A stretch of DNA of 64,000 nucleotides from Pratylenchus scribneri. Lineage: Eukaryota > Nematoda > Chromadorea > Rhabditida > Pratylenchidae. Both the position numbers and the translations under genes were made by a program. Where the stretch lies: assembly GCA_030063045.1 (NCBI GenBank), contig JAQSEB010000057.1, positions 558,001 to 622,000 on the forward strand, written 5' to 3'. Numbering within the stretch: the stretch's first letter is position 1; the number at the start of each line of letters is the position of its first letter. Positions 11,795 to 23,078 of the stretch are shown here, piece after piece. The notes under the pieces were generated by a model. It saw only the letters and a list, made by a program, of their open reading frames with translations. It did no database searches and had not been told where the DNA came from.

Positions 11795-12690
11795 TGAAGC
11801 CGAAATTTCCAAAATTTAACGGCCTAGCATCAGCTGGTAAATTCCAGAATTTAACAATGAAATTATTAATATTTAAAATGGCGAAAAACATTGAAAATAA
11901 CGAAAAGATTATAGTGGTTCAGTAGTTTATCCTAGGCCTCTAGGTTTAATCAATTTTAAATTAGTTTTTAACAAAAAACCATGAAATGTTTTAAATGGTT
12001 TAATACCCTTTAATTCTTAACCGAACCCTCGCAAAAATTTATATACTACTATCGATGCTTATTGACAAGATCTACCAAGTCTCAAATGGATATAGGATCT
12101 ATAGGTCTTTGACAAACCATTGAACCGCTCTAATCTTTTCTCCATTTAAAAAAATATTTTCCATTTAACAATTTCCAATATTTTATAGGTTCATCAAATA
12201 GCAGCAACAGTAACATTGGTGGTTCCATAGTGAATTTGCGCCCACCGCCGACGACCAACAATCAAAATCAGCCATCGGCGCAACAATCGGCTATGGTGGA
12301 AGGAGGAGGAGGAAATATTAATTTGGAACAAACGCCGCATTGACAAATGAAAATGACACAAACACATAAATAAATAAATTTTTGATATTTTTCATCTGTT
12401 TTTTTCGCACCACCCGAAATGCGCTTGACTCTGTCTCCCTTCGATATTTTCCTTGTCTTCTTCACAAATCCACAGACCAAATTTAATTTCACGAGGACTT
12501 TTCCTATTATTTTATTTTCATTCTATTTTTCGTTTGACGAATTTTAATGTGGAAAAATTGTATTTATTTTTTGGTAAAATAAAAATATTTTCGATTAAAT
12601 TTTAAAGATATAAAATATTTATTTGTTATTCTGATTATTTCACATAGACATAGAGGGAAATTGGAAAACAAGAATTTGAAAATTATTTAA
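11795..12690 (+). repeat. Distal copy of CCDC6-like terminal exon region
   Basis: This is a near-identical copy of 8956-9825. It contains a complete terminal exon at 12189-12343 with the acceptor 'ttttatag' intact. It ends in-frame with seven extra codons (NLEQTPH) before TGA. It could be spliced as an alternative last exon of the gene (phase matches exon 6), or be a dead duplicate. The intervening 2 kb holds no gene. Confidence 0.8.
12189..12343 (+). CDS. CCDC6: Alternative or relic last exon, CCDC6-like
   Basis: Joined to exon 6 of the CCDC6-like gene (donor at 8326), this exon continues the frame and gives a 354-codon product ending NINLEQTPH. The exon at 9357-9490 ends at the equivalent NI. 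Apart from the 21-base difference before the stop, the two exons are practically the same. Which one is used cannot be told from sequence. The phase fit and the intact acceptor and stop argue that it is at least not yet disabled. Confidence 0.5.
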
Positions 12691-12751
12691 TGTGCAAAAC
12701 TTCTCTATTGTTTGTTACGAATAATCTACAACACAATTTAATAAAAAATAT

Positions 12752-12836
12752 CTGGGGCTTCTGGGTATCGAACTTTAATACTCATAGCAACAGTTCGATT
12801 CCGATTGCTCCAAGTTAACCCATTCGGCTACGCCCG
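12752..12836 (-). other. tRNA-like sequence (probable relic)
   Basis: The minus strand begins GGGGC and ends GCCCC, has an A-box-like 'tagccgaatgggttaa', a pairing AGCAA/TTGCT in the anticodon-stem position enclosing too many bases, and a B-box-like 'gttcgatacc'. The T-stem does not pair properly. A tRNA pseudogene or SINE head is more likely than a functional tRNA; a nematode long-variable-arm tRNA is a remote alternative. Confidence 0.3.
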
Positions 12837-13016
12837 CCCCTTATAACCAAACATTCATTCCCTTACTATATATTATAAAAGAAAGAAAAGTGAAATGACA
12901 AAAGAAAAAGACCCATCTCGTTAGAATAAAAATAATTTCTTATTTTTGACGACTTATTTAGCGCAAAAAATATGAATCTTTCTACCCTTTTCTAAACTTT
13001 GCACATAAGCTCTCGT

Positions 13017-13093
13017 AGCACAGTTGGTTGAGAGATTGGAATAAAAAGAAGAGAGTCGGGTTCGATTCTCGTCCTCATCAGCTAACCGAAATT
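13017..13093 (+). other. tRNA-like sequence (probable relic)
   Basis: The sequence has an A-box-like 'tagcacagttggttgaga' and a B-box-like 'gggttcgattctcg' in tRNA-like spacing. The acceptor stem and anticodon arm are poor. It is the third tRNA-like sequence within 2.7 kb. Confidence 0.3.
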
Positions 13094-13519
13094 GATACTG
13101 GCTCTTTTGCTACGCTAGCCAAATTTTAAATTTTTTTTTTAAAATTTGTTAAAATAATTTTTGTCAATAGGAGATACTTAAAAAAATGGAAAATTTGAAT
13201 TAAAAATTTATTTTATGAGTTTAAAAATGTGGAAAAAATTCATTTATAATTTCCATAAAAAGAGACATATGTAGAATTAAAAAAAGTCGATGAATGGGAA
13301 AAGACAACGAAAAAGATAGAGAAAAACAAAGCGAAATTATAAAAAAAATGGAGAAATTATCAGATTTTGTGGCCATATTATGCGAAAAATTAGAAAAGAT
13401 CATAATATTTTTGTGGTCAAATAATAAAAAATAGAAAAGAGATTGGTGGGCAAATTATGTTGATGGCCAAAACAAAATAGAATGAATGAATGAAAAATTG
13501 ATGAGGAATGAAATAGTAA

Positions 13520-14032
13520 TCATGCATCTTCGTCTTCTTGTTTATCTGCTAAGTCTCGGAGGCGTTTTGGCAACAAATAATAATCTTTGTTCACTATTTT
13601 GCGTTTGGGCAAGGGAGATGTTCTGCCCGGAAAGCCACTTGATGAAGAAAAATGAGCCGAGGATGAAGCCGGAGGCTGGGGAGCTGGTGGAGGCGGTGTC
13701 CTCAAATCAATTGTTGATGATGGAAGATGAGCGGAGGAAGAAGGAAGAGGAGACTGCTGCTGGTAATATTCGGTAGCAAGTGAATGCCGGCGATCTCCAA
13801 TTTGCCTGATCGGCTGAAATGCCCCATATGTGGATGATGAGGAAGAAGTTTGGCAACTCATTTGTTGCTGCTCATCAAAATTGGCCAATTGCAGTGGTGT
13901 CCTTTGGCCGGAAAAAACATTTGATGAAGAAGGATGAGCCGAGAATGAAGGTGGAGAATTGGAATGTTCGGCAGCAAATGAATGAAATGTTTGAGAAGTG
14001 AATGAAGACGATTGGCCATCCAATTGTTGTGC
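13520..14032 (-). CDS. Ser/Pro/Gln-rich protein, terminal exon
   Basis: The exon is an open 171-codon stretch that starts after a good acceptor ('ccaattag', reading the minus strand) and ends in a stop codon at 13520-13522. The product is low-complexity: Ser runs, a PPPPAPQPP stretch at about residue 112, and two similar blocks around 'SSAHFSSSSGFPG' and 'FSAHPSSSNVFSG'. It finishes with a basic then acidic tail, 'KRKIVNKDYYLLPKRLRDL' followed by a DKQEDEDA end. The tail looks like a real protein end. I do not recognise the family. Upstream exons must lie beyond 14033, but that region is packed with repeats and none was found. It could be a disordered regulatory protein; the function is unknown. 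Confidence 0.5.
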   Translation of the reverse strand, partial: AQQLDGQSSSFTSQTFHSFAAEHSNSPPSFSAHPSSSNVFSGQRTPLQLANFDEQQQMSCQTSSSSSTYGAFQPIRQIGDRRHSLATEYYQQQSPLPSSSAHLPSSTIDLRTPPPPAPQPPASSSAHFSSSSGFPGRTSPLPKRKIVNKDYYLLPKRLRDLADKQEDEDA

Positions 14033-14224
14033 CTAATTGGAAAAAATAAATAAATTAGAAGATTCGAGTAAATTGCGTTTTTGCATTTTCAAATTATAAT
14101 TTTCTTATTAAAATCCATAGATTTAATTGTAATTTGTAAATATCGAAAAATATTATGAAAATTTATAAGACTCCCAATAAATATTGGTGGCAATTTTTCG
14201 TTAAGAATATGAATAATGTGAATG

Positions 14225-14830
14225 TGATTTCGGAGCGATCAACTTGAACTTGTCGCCTAAAGATCAAACAAACCAATTTTAATTTTTAATATGAAATCGA
14301 GGAGCTGACTGTTGGTTATTTATTGATATTAATTTTGGTACTTGTATTACACTTTACATGTACATTTCCTTTTTGTAAAATGCTTGGTCCCCCCCCCCCC
14401 CCTTTTGGGTTTTTTAAGGTTTGGGTTAGGGTTTTGGTTTAGGATACAGACATGTTGATTCTTACCCCATCCTAACCCTAACCCAACTCTGACTGACCCT
14501 AACCCGAAATATGTCAAACCATAGAGGGACAGGGAATCATGCACTTTCCCAAAAAATACAAGTACCTTAATTTTTATTTAAACTGGTTCAAAATTGATGA
14601 AATTGTGCTCAAAAAACCACCGAAAATTTCGCCAATCTAAGTAAATGTTATTTTAGTAGTTTTTTGAGCAAAATTTTATAAATTCTAAAGCAATTTAAAT
14701 AAAAATTAATATTCCTTAATAGAGTATAGAACAGTCTTCTCTTTAATTTGATATTAAAATCATTAAAATTGATTCAGTTCTTGATGAATTATTTTAAACG
14801 GCGACAAATTGGGTCACCGATGTAAGTAAT
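14225..14830. repeat. Foldback element, family A, with nested insertion
   Basis: The arms around 14225-14335 and 14690-14825 match family A: 'attaatattccttaatag' and 'cggcgacaaattggg' on the right, with complements on the left. The element is interrupted at 14337-14566 by a second element with its own target duplication. Confidence 0.6.
14337..14566. mobile_element. hAT-type MITE nested in family A element
   Basis: The perfect 12-bp termini are GGTACTTGTATT and AATACAAGTACC. The exact 8-bp duplication TTAATTTT lies at 14329-14336 and 14567-14574. The 230-bp body carries a C-run (about 14388-14402) and TTAGGG/CCCTAA-like tracts in inverted orientation. Confidence 0.85.
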
Positions 14831-15077
14831 TTTGTGAATAAAAAATATTTTTTGAATTACTAAAATATATGCTGTATAGTGTATAGTAATGATTTTGCAT
14901 AAAATATTCTTATAAAATTTGATAAGAAAAACTGACTTCAAATTTTTGGTCATTAAAAATAGCAGAAAATAAATTTTGAATAAATTATTCATTTATAAAA
15001 AATTGTTTTTTTTTTGAATTTGAAAAAGAAATTTGGATGTGAATAAATAGGGGAAGGATGGATGGAATGATTTTTAC

Positions 15078-15303
15078 TAGAGACCGACACCGGACCGGAT
15101 TTTTGCCGGATCCGGCCATTTTTAGCCAAATCCGGAATCCGGAGAAAAAATTTTATAACTGAATCCGGTCCAAAATCCGGCACATTTTATTGAGATTTTT
15201 AAAAATCCGGCCAAATCCGGAGATTTTTTGACGGATCCGGCCCAAATTTACCCAATCCGAAATCCGGTCCGGAATCCCGCAGATGATATTTTGCCGGTCT
15301 CTA
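15078..15303. mobile_element. Short TIR element filled with TCCGG repeats
   Basis: The termini are TAGAGACCG and CGGTCTCTA. The exact 8-bp duplication ATTTTTAC lies at 15070-15077 and 15304-15311. The 226-bp body is a degenerate array of 'aatccgg' and 'gatccggcc' words. It has no coding capacity. Its design resembles the element at 37785-38090. Confidence 0.85.
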
Positions 15304-15663
15304 ATTTTTACGTGTTTGGCAGTTTCCTGTCAAATCGTGGACTTTCATCCTTAGGAAGATTATTATTTAAAGCCGATTCTTATCTGTTTTTGTCGTTTTC
15401 AATTGGAGGGGAAATCGCCTATGGTTGACGGGATTTATATGGGGTAGGGCAGGGTTCTCAGATTTTTTTTCAAAAAAGTACAAAGATCTTGAAAAAAAAT
15501 TTGGTGTCAAAAAAAAGTTTTCGTTTTAAGCTAATATAATTTAATTATGTTTTTTTTTATCATAAATGAACAACCGGGGATCATTCAGAATTAAAATCAC
15601 GTGTTTTTTGCGAACAAATTTTTACATTTTTTTCGAGTCCATGATTTTCATTGCCGATTTTAA

Positions 15664-15926
15664 AGGGTCCATTCGGGGTGGTAAATCCATTCATTCATTC
15701 AATTAATTTTCATATTTTTCATGTAAATCCTCTCTTTTCCCATTCAAACTTATTTTTCAAAATATTATCGTCGTTTATTTCGATGTGCCAACCCACGGGG
15801 TGGTAAATCCATTCATTTTTCATATTTTTCATGTAAATCCCCTTTTCCTATTCGAACATTTCCGCACATTTATTTTTCTAAAAATATTATCCGCATTCAT
15901 TTCGATGTGGCCACCCCCCCCCCCCC
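15664..15926 (+). repeat. Tandem duplication (~125 bp, two copies)
   Basis: Two adjacent units each begin 'ggggtggtaaatccattcat', continue with 'catatttttcatgtaaatcc' and end near 'atttcgatgtg'. The second ends in a poly-C run (15907-15926). Confidence 0.75.
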
Positions 15927-16039
15927 CAAGTTTTCATGATTCCAACAAAAAGTCCATATTTGGCTGCAAATTTTTATTTGGATATGATGAAAATAAAATT
16001 AGTGGAATACAGTTTTCACTTTTCAGGAAAGATAAGTAA

Positions 16040-18613
16040 TTTGAATTTATCTTAATCGTACAATCCATCATTATTTTATTGTAAAATATATATATTTTGC
16101 CATATTTATCAATTAGTAAAGAGGTAAAATTAATAATTAATTATTTAAAATTTAATAATTCCATTAGAACAAATAATTTCTCCTTCATTTTCTTTTCTGG
16201 ATTCGGCATTTTAAATGAGAGAACAAACAAGAAAACTGTGATTTCGTTAAAATGAAGCACTTTACATTATCTAATTAAATAATTAATTCACTTTATATTG
16301 ATTAAAAATGTTGGCAACGAAGAGTAATAATTCCATTCTTTCGCCAAAATATTGCCTATAAATATTATAAATTAAAGGTTATGTTCAGATTGCTAATAAA
16401 ATAATGATTATAAGTTTTAATTATTCGAATTCTACCCTAATTTTTATTAATTCTTTTCCAAAAATTTAAATGTATTTAAAATCTAAAGCATATTTTCTTG
16501 TGTAAAGATATGTGGATAATTTTTGAGAATATTTTAAAATTTTCAATAAGATAAAAAATATTTGAAGTCTAAATTAATTTTTTATGTAGTTTCCAAAATG
16601 GGCGAGTAACTCGACTCGAACTCGATCGAGTACTCGAACTCGGCCAACCTTACTTAAATCTTACCCCGTAGCAAATAAGCGAATTCGAGGGTAACCTAAC
16701 CCCGAGGTCGAAGGTCAAATTCTTATCCTGCTAAAGGGCAGGTTAAAAATAGTTATTCTCGAAAAAAATACCTAGTCGATAGAGGAAACTCTCTCTATTT
16801 TTTTATATAAGAATTTTTTATTTCGTTAACTAGAATTTATTTTATTGAATTAAAACTAAAAAATGTCAGTATTTATATTATTTTTTCCATTTTTTCCCGA
16901 ATTCTCTGGTAGCTGTTTTATCATTTTCTACGGATTTGGGTAGAATTACTAGATAACTTTAGCGGGTAAAGTTACTTTATTCACTTAAATGACCCTGTAT
17001 TTTGCTACGGGCCCAGAAGAAATGCCACAAAATGATTAATTCCAATCCGGATGTTGGATTGAGGCGCGGATTATCAAATAAAAATGGTTATTAGAAAATG
17101 CTAAGTGCCGGGTTGGATAATTTTGGAAATCTCGGTTTCAAAGACTTGCGAATACACTAATTCAATTCGGCATGATCGATTTACAATAAGAAAGTTCAAT
17201 TCCAGACATGTATGAGTTTTTCCTAAAGATCCCTGGCCCTTATTAGCCCCTAAAATCCATACCGGCCCTACCTTACTCAGAGCCCTTAAACCGGTCTGAA
17301 ATTGAAATTTCAAATAGTATATCGACCATGTCAGATCGAATGAGCCTATTCATGGGTCTGTAGGAAGCCTAGAAACCGCCAAAATTATCCAACCCCATCA
17401 CTTGGATAATTCCGGAATTATACAATTTCAAATATTATCCTTACCATATATAAATATTTTTAATTTTCCAATCATTATTCCCAAATTCATTAGCCTTCTA
17501 ATTATCGGTTAGGTAAATCAAAGTGCATTTAATTTAGGCCAATTGGCCAATCATGGGGTTATTTGTTTTTGTTTTGAGGGAAATTGGGCCTATGGGCATA
17601 ATCAAATGATCGGAAATGGGCCAAGAGAGGATCTAGATAAGGTCGAGAGAAATGGAATTGAGGATATGAGGTCGAGAAAAATGGATGAGGGATAACAATA
17701 AAAATGGATTTTAGGCAATCCAGTGAAGCAAAGAAATTGAAAAGAAATAATGATAGATGGATAGAGAAAATGGAAAGGAGGATGAGAAGGAAATGTTGGA
17801 GGAGGGAATGCGCGAGCTTTTGGGTTTGTTTTGATTGTTTTCTTGGCTTTGTTTTTGTGGTTTGAACAGAGAGGGCAAAAAGTGCATTTGAGCCCATGAT
17901 TGTAAGAATTGACTTCATAATATAAGGAATTCGGCTTTGGCTGAAAGTTTTCATAATTCTTAATTAAGGAATTCCCGCAATATCCTCATCAGGAAAAGCA
18001 TATCCCATTAATTAATTAAAATCCTTAAATTGATGGTATTATTCAATCTCGGTTTAGAAACACATCCCTTTATATTTGTTATGAGAAATATTGGAAATTA
18101 GTAAATTGCCAAATTTACTAATTTAAAATCTATAGTGTAATCACTTGCGGAACTTTGGTTTGGTCGAAATAACACTGAGTTCCGCGGGCAAATTGTGTTC
18201 TAAATTTTGATCCATCGTAGAGATGGTACAACAATTTCCTGATTCCCATTCCCATAATCCCTTATTTTATTAATTCCAATTCCAAACTTTTAAACCGTTT
18301 AAACCGGTTTGGCCACAACGATCAGCGCACCCACTTTTTGACCATTTTTTGGTTTAAACTAAACTTATTTATCCAAATTTCATTAATAAAAACCATTTTA
18401 TATTATTTACAATGTGAAAAACAATAATTCTCTCTGGTGGGTGGTGAAAAATAGAATGGATGGAAAAGTATCCATTATTAAAAAAAATGTTTTTGCAATT
18501 TTCTCTGCTTTCGGTTTTTAAAATAAAATTATTAAAAATATATACCCGAATTTATTTTTCAATATTTTAGATCAATTTATTGGAAATATATTTTAAGCAT
18601 ATTTTAGATAAAA
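16040..18613. other. Gene-free stretch with degenerate repeats
   Basis: No gene recognised. There is a CTCGA-rich simple stretch at 16612-16655 and a family E foldback at about 17100-17400. At 17041-17095 a short sequence, read on the minus strand, matches the membrane-protein frame at 34282-34572 ('YLIIRASIQHP'), so it may be a relic chemoreceptor fragment. The long minus-strand open frame at 17559-17954 lacks splice context and looks like AT-rich noise. Confidence 0.45.
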
Positions 18614-21600
18614 ATGCGAAAACTTTCATATTTATATTTTTTTATTTGCCTACAATTGATAGGCGAATGTTTTGGGGAAAATGAATTCATTTCTGAACAA
18701 ATCGAAAAATGCAAATCTTTGGAAGTAAACCACAGAGAATTATTAAAGAAGATGCAAAACACAATTGGATGGGAAAAATGGAACCAACTGATAGAGACAA
18801 ATTTGACAAATGCATACTCAAAATGGATATTTGGGTAGAAATGGACAAAATCAAAGAAAAGGTGAAGGTCAGAAATTTAGGAAAAAATTGAAAATTTTCT
18901 TAAGATATAAATATAAAAAAGAAATATATAAGGGATGTGAATTGCTCCAATTACTTGAATGAATATTTAGTGTTATTTAAGAAAATATTTTTTGCAAAAA
19001 TTGGCAAAATTTGAATGATTTTAGGAAGAATGGAAAAAATGGAAAAAAGGGCTGAAATTTTTATAAATATAAAATATATTTTTTTAAGAATTTTTTCCCC
19101 GTTTTGTTCATTTTTTTTAATAAAAAATATTATTTAATTTAAAAAATCAATTAATTATAACTATATGATTTTACAAAAAGTGGAAAATTAAAGTTTTGCT
19201 GTGGAGTTTGGAATTGTCAATGCCATAATGCCTAAGGACTTCCCCTATTCATCCTACTGTAGCCCAATCAAATATTGCCTCAATCTACCATTTTTAACTC
19301 TCTCCTTTCCCCACTAAATGTTTCCTTTTTAGTTTGTACCCCCACTTTGATGACGAATATATATTTTATCATATATTTTTCGCAGAATAAATAAATATTT
19401 TAAGATAACCTAATCCCATCCCCTAATCTTGGGCCACTGGGGGGCTTAGGTCACCGGCGAAGGCCCGAGGCCGTTAATCAGGATTAACAAGGAATAAATT
19501 TTCATATTACTTTGTTCCAAATAAAACTTAAACATTTTTTCCAGGAATTAACGCCAGCAGAAAACTATGTAAAATTGAACGAAATTAGTGAAAGATTAAA
19601 AAATTTTCATTTGGCAAAAGATTTGTTGAAATTTTTGAAGGAAAAAATCGAAAATAAGCAGCGAGTACCGAAATTAGAGAAACAAAAAGATCCTGAACTC
19701 ATCAGCAAAGTTTTTGGTGATAGATTCTTCGAAGATATAAAAATGCAAATTGAACATTTGGGCAAGAAAAAGCATCTTGAAGCAAGTTCTAGCCAGGGTG
19801 ACATTGTCAGTTCTTCTGATACCCAAAACAGAGGAGGACATCAGAAACAGGTGAGCAATCAATCTAGAAATCTAAATTTAGGATTTCTTCATTTTGGATT
19901 TAGGTACATTAGTCCAATCCAAAAAAAATTTAAAATGAAATCAAGCCAAAAATCAGTATTTGACTCTTTTTTTTTGTACTACTATGCTTTGTTTTATTTT
20001 TCAATTTCAATTGGGAATGATTCAATTTTGCTTTGGGCAATTTTTAAGGGGGCCCATTTGACGCCATTTATTGTAAACAATTAAGGACTCAACTAATTTT
20101 AATGATTTTGTTATCAAATTAAAGATCCAGATTGTTGGTGCTCTAAACAGATTAAGTATTTTATTAAAATTGTATTTTGTAATGATAGAATTTTGACCAA
20201 ACAAAACAAATGAAAATATTGTTAATCATTAATAAATATGAATTAAATGGGTTTTTTTTTGACAAATTTAATCAATTTTGGACTAATTTAAATAAAACTG
20301 ATATCATTGAATAGCCAAGAGTCTGTTCGTTAATTTGATAATAAAATATTAGAAATTTAATTCTATTCTTTATGAATTATTATAAATGGCTTCAATTAGG
20401 CCCTGTGCTAGGTTGATGGGTGTACCCGGTTATTGCTGTAATGGGAGTTAATTTATTTATATAAAAAATATTTAAAGATACTTCCTGAATCAAATGTTAA
20501 AATTTTGGAAGTTTTATATGATTTTCGCAAAACATTGAATGCGGAAATCAAATGGCTTAATATGATGCTTTGGTTGAATAAACCCAGAGTTTATATTGAA
20601 AAGATTGAAAAAAGATTAAAAGATGCAAATGAAAAGAAAGTTGTACAATTTTTTACCGAATTCGCACAAAGGCAATTTATGGCACCCAAAAAAGAAGAAG
20701 GAAATAAAGCGGCAAGAAAAAAGTATAAACAAATTGAAAAAGTATGGAATAAGAATGCTGAATCTTTGCAAAAGAAATTTAATGAAAATATCAAAAGTAA
20801 AATTACAAAAGGAGCAGAGGTTGCGATTGCAGGTATGAGCAATGATAATAAATAATTATCGGGAATAGCTAAGACGCCGTTTATAATAACTAACTCACCA
20901 ATCACTGAACCAATTTCACGATTTTATAAAAAAAATAAGTGCAGGCTATTTTCTAATATTAATTTTATTTAAATTGATTCAAATTTGATGAAATTTTGCC
21001 CTTAAAAAATTATTTAAAATTATTTTTAATATGGATTTGCAAAACTTTTAATAATTTTTTGACAGAATTCCATCAATTCTGAATTATTTACTATTAATTA
21101 AACAATATAAAAATTAATATTTGATAGAAAAGTCTTATCTAATATAATACAAAAATTATCAAAATTGGTTCAACACTTGATGAGTTATTCCTTATTATAA
21201 GCGACACCTAATTGCTAATTGACCCGGCGCAAACCTGAGCATATCTTTAAATCTTAATTATCAAGTTCAAGGAGAATCATCATCAACAAATGAAGAGGAT
21301 CCTAACAACAAGCAAAAACATAGTGCATTATTGGACAGAATGAATTTTATAATTCTTAACAAAAAAATGATGAAAATAAACTTGGATGGAATAAAACTGA
21401 TGAAAACGGAGGAAAAAGGACACATTGATAATTTGTTGAAAGAATTTGTGAAAAAATGGAATGAAGCTGTTGAAAATGTTCGCAATAGAAAAAATAAATT
21501 CTTTCAAGAATTTATTTATTTTCAAAATACAAAACTCGAAAAGGTTAGAAGATTACAAATACATTTAATAAAAATATTTGTCAATAGAAAAATTAATTTC

Positions 21601-23078
21601 ATGTCTAAATCAGTTGATTTTTTTTTACTAATTTTCCACAAAAACGACTTTTCTTAGAAAACTTTTTAGGGGTAAAAATTATAGCAATGGTAGGGGCGGC
21701 ATGAGTTCTAGAGTTAGAAGTTTGACCATAAAACTGTACAGCTATGGCCTTTTATCAAATTTGTTTTTTGACTTATAATTCAAAGGGCCAATTGACCAAT
21801 TTAAGTGATCTAAAATTCCAATAATATCTTTTTACAAGTCCTATCGAACGATATATCGAACCCTAACCCTAAAAAGTTTTCGAAAAAATATCGTTTTTGT
21901 GGTTAATTAGCCACAAAAATCAAACAATTTAGACCCACTGATAATTTTCATATTTTATCAATTTTAGATAAATATTAACCATAAATAAATTATTTGGTGC
22001 TATGCCATCTTCACAATGGTGTAAAAATGGGCACCTCCACAATGGTGTAAATATAAGCGTTTTCGATTTTAATAAATCAGAAACCGGATATAGACCCTAC
22101 TACAAACCTTATATCATTTTGTAGATCTCATCGAGACGCATCTAATTGGTATATAATTTGTTATGGTTTGGCCAAAATAAAAGAGTTTAAAACCATAAAC
22201 TTGAAAAATGGTTTAATATCAATTAATTTTGCCCAAACCATAACAATTTATATACCAATCGATACGACTCGATGAGATCTACAAAATGGTATAAAGTTTG
22301 TAGGGTCTATATCCTGTTTCAGATTTATTATAACCGAAAACGCCTATATTTACATCATTGTGGAGGTGCCCATTTTTACACCGCTCTTTATCTTTTGTGG
22401 AGATGTCCCCGCACGAAATTATTTCAATAAATTGCAAAATATACAAAAAATCATAGAAAATTATAATGCGTCATACTAAATATTATTAAAAATTTGTTCA
22501 GTAAATTTGCAATTTCCATTTAAATTCAATTATAGAACTATGCAGAATTATTTAATTGTGTTGCATTGCATCGCCTCACATCCATGATGATAACATTAAT
22601 GTTTGGAATATTTGAATGGGATGATGTGGATACAAGAATGGCTGCAATATGGCATTTGGCACAGAAATCCATGGAATTTATTCATCGTTTGGCACAAAAT
22701 GATGAATCCGGGCAAATGAGTCATCTGAAGAGGGAATTGATACGAAAATTTAAAATTAACACCGATTTAATGGATCCATTGGAGTTGACTGGGAACACAT
22801 TATTAATGGATGAAGGTAAAATTATTGGAAGCGAAGATATTCGCGTTCAAGTGGTCATCGATGCCTTCCGAATGCGGACATTTTATGAAGAGTTGAATAA
22901 ATTGCACAAAATTAAGGAAACGAATGCATTTCTGAACGGTAATGAAGAGAAGAAATTCGAAAAGGAAATAAATGATTATGTGAAATCAAATTTGCCGGAA
23001 GACAATTTGATAAATTTGGAAAAAGAATATTGGAAAGAATATGAAGAAAATGTGAACAAAGCTTTAAAATTTAAATGA
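18614..23078 (+). CDS. Large Lys-rich secreted protein, unknown family
   Basis: Proposed exons are 18614-18724, 19545-19850, 20478-20832, 21266-21543 and 22536-23078, all in phase, giving about 530 codons. The N-terminus is a signal peptide ('MRKLSYLYFFICLQLIG' then ECFG), so the product is probably secreted. The rest is rich in Lys, Glu and Asn with long predicted helices and little Cys. The last exon begins 'NYAELFNCVALHRL' and ends in a charged helical tail. I do not recognise the family. A secreted helical nematode protein could be a parasitism effector, but nothing in the sequence proves this. The exon 1 donor is uncertain: the open frame runs on to 18838 and reads like protein, but only the donor after codon 37 (18725) gives the phase needed for exon 2. 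Three of the four introns contain foldback elements. Exons 2-5 are well supported. Confidence 0.65.
20080..20400. repeat. Foldback element, family A
   Basis: Related to 5050-5480; the right arm contains 'actgatatcattgaatagcc'. It lies in intron 2 of the secreted-protein gene. Confidence 0.6.
20870..21235. repeat. Foldback element, family A
   Basis: The left arm contains 'attaattttatttaaattga' and the right arm ends 'ttgatgagttattcc...gcgacacctaattg'. It lies in intron 3 of the secreted-protein gene and takes up nearly all of it. Confidence 0.6.
21628..21910. repeat. Foldback element with Ctaattttccac termini
   Basis: CTAATTTTCCACAAAAACGA at 21628-21647 is mirrored by TCGTTTTTGTGGTTAATTAG at 21891-21910. 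It lies in intron 4 of the secreted-protein gene, directly left of another foldback. Confidence 0.7.
21996..22416. mobile_element. Foldback MITE, family B, with 8-bp duplication
   Basis: The long imperfect palindrome (arms around 'ctcatcgagacgcat' and 'tcgatgagatctac') is flanked by exact AATTATTT at 21988-21995 and 22417-22424. The 8-bp duplication points to hAT-type mobilisation. It lies in intron 4 of the secreted-protein gene. Related copies are at 34780-35177 and, in part, 1-130. Confidence 0.8.

Noticed and set aside
10428..13093. Functional tRNA genes
   Set aside because: A-box and B-box patterns are present but acceptor, anticodon or T stems do not form properly in any of the three.
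13486..13776. Plus-strand frame opposite the Ser/Pro-rich exon
   Set aside because: Antisense shadow; the minus strand has acceptor, composition bias and a natural end.
17559..17954. 131-codon minus-strand frame rich in Leu, Phe and Ser
   Set aside because: No splice sites in context, no family signature, composition as expected from AT-rich noise.
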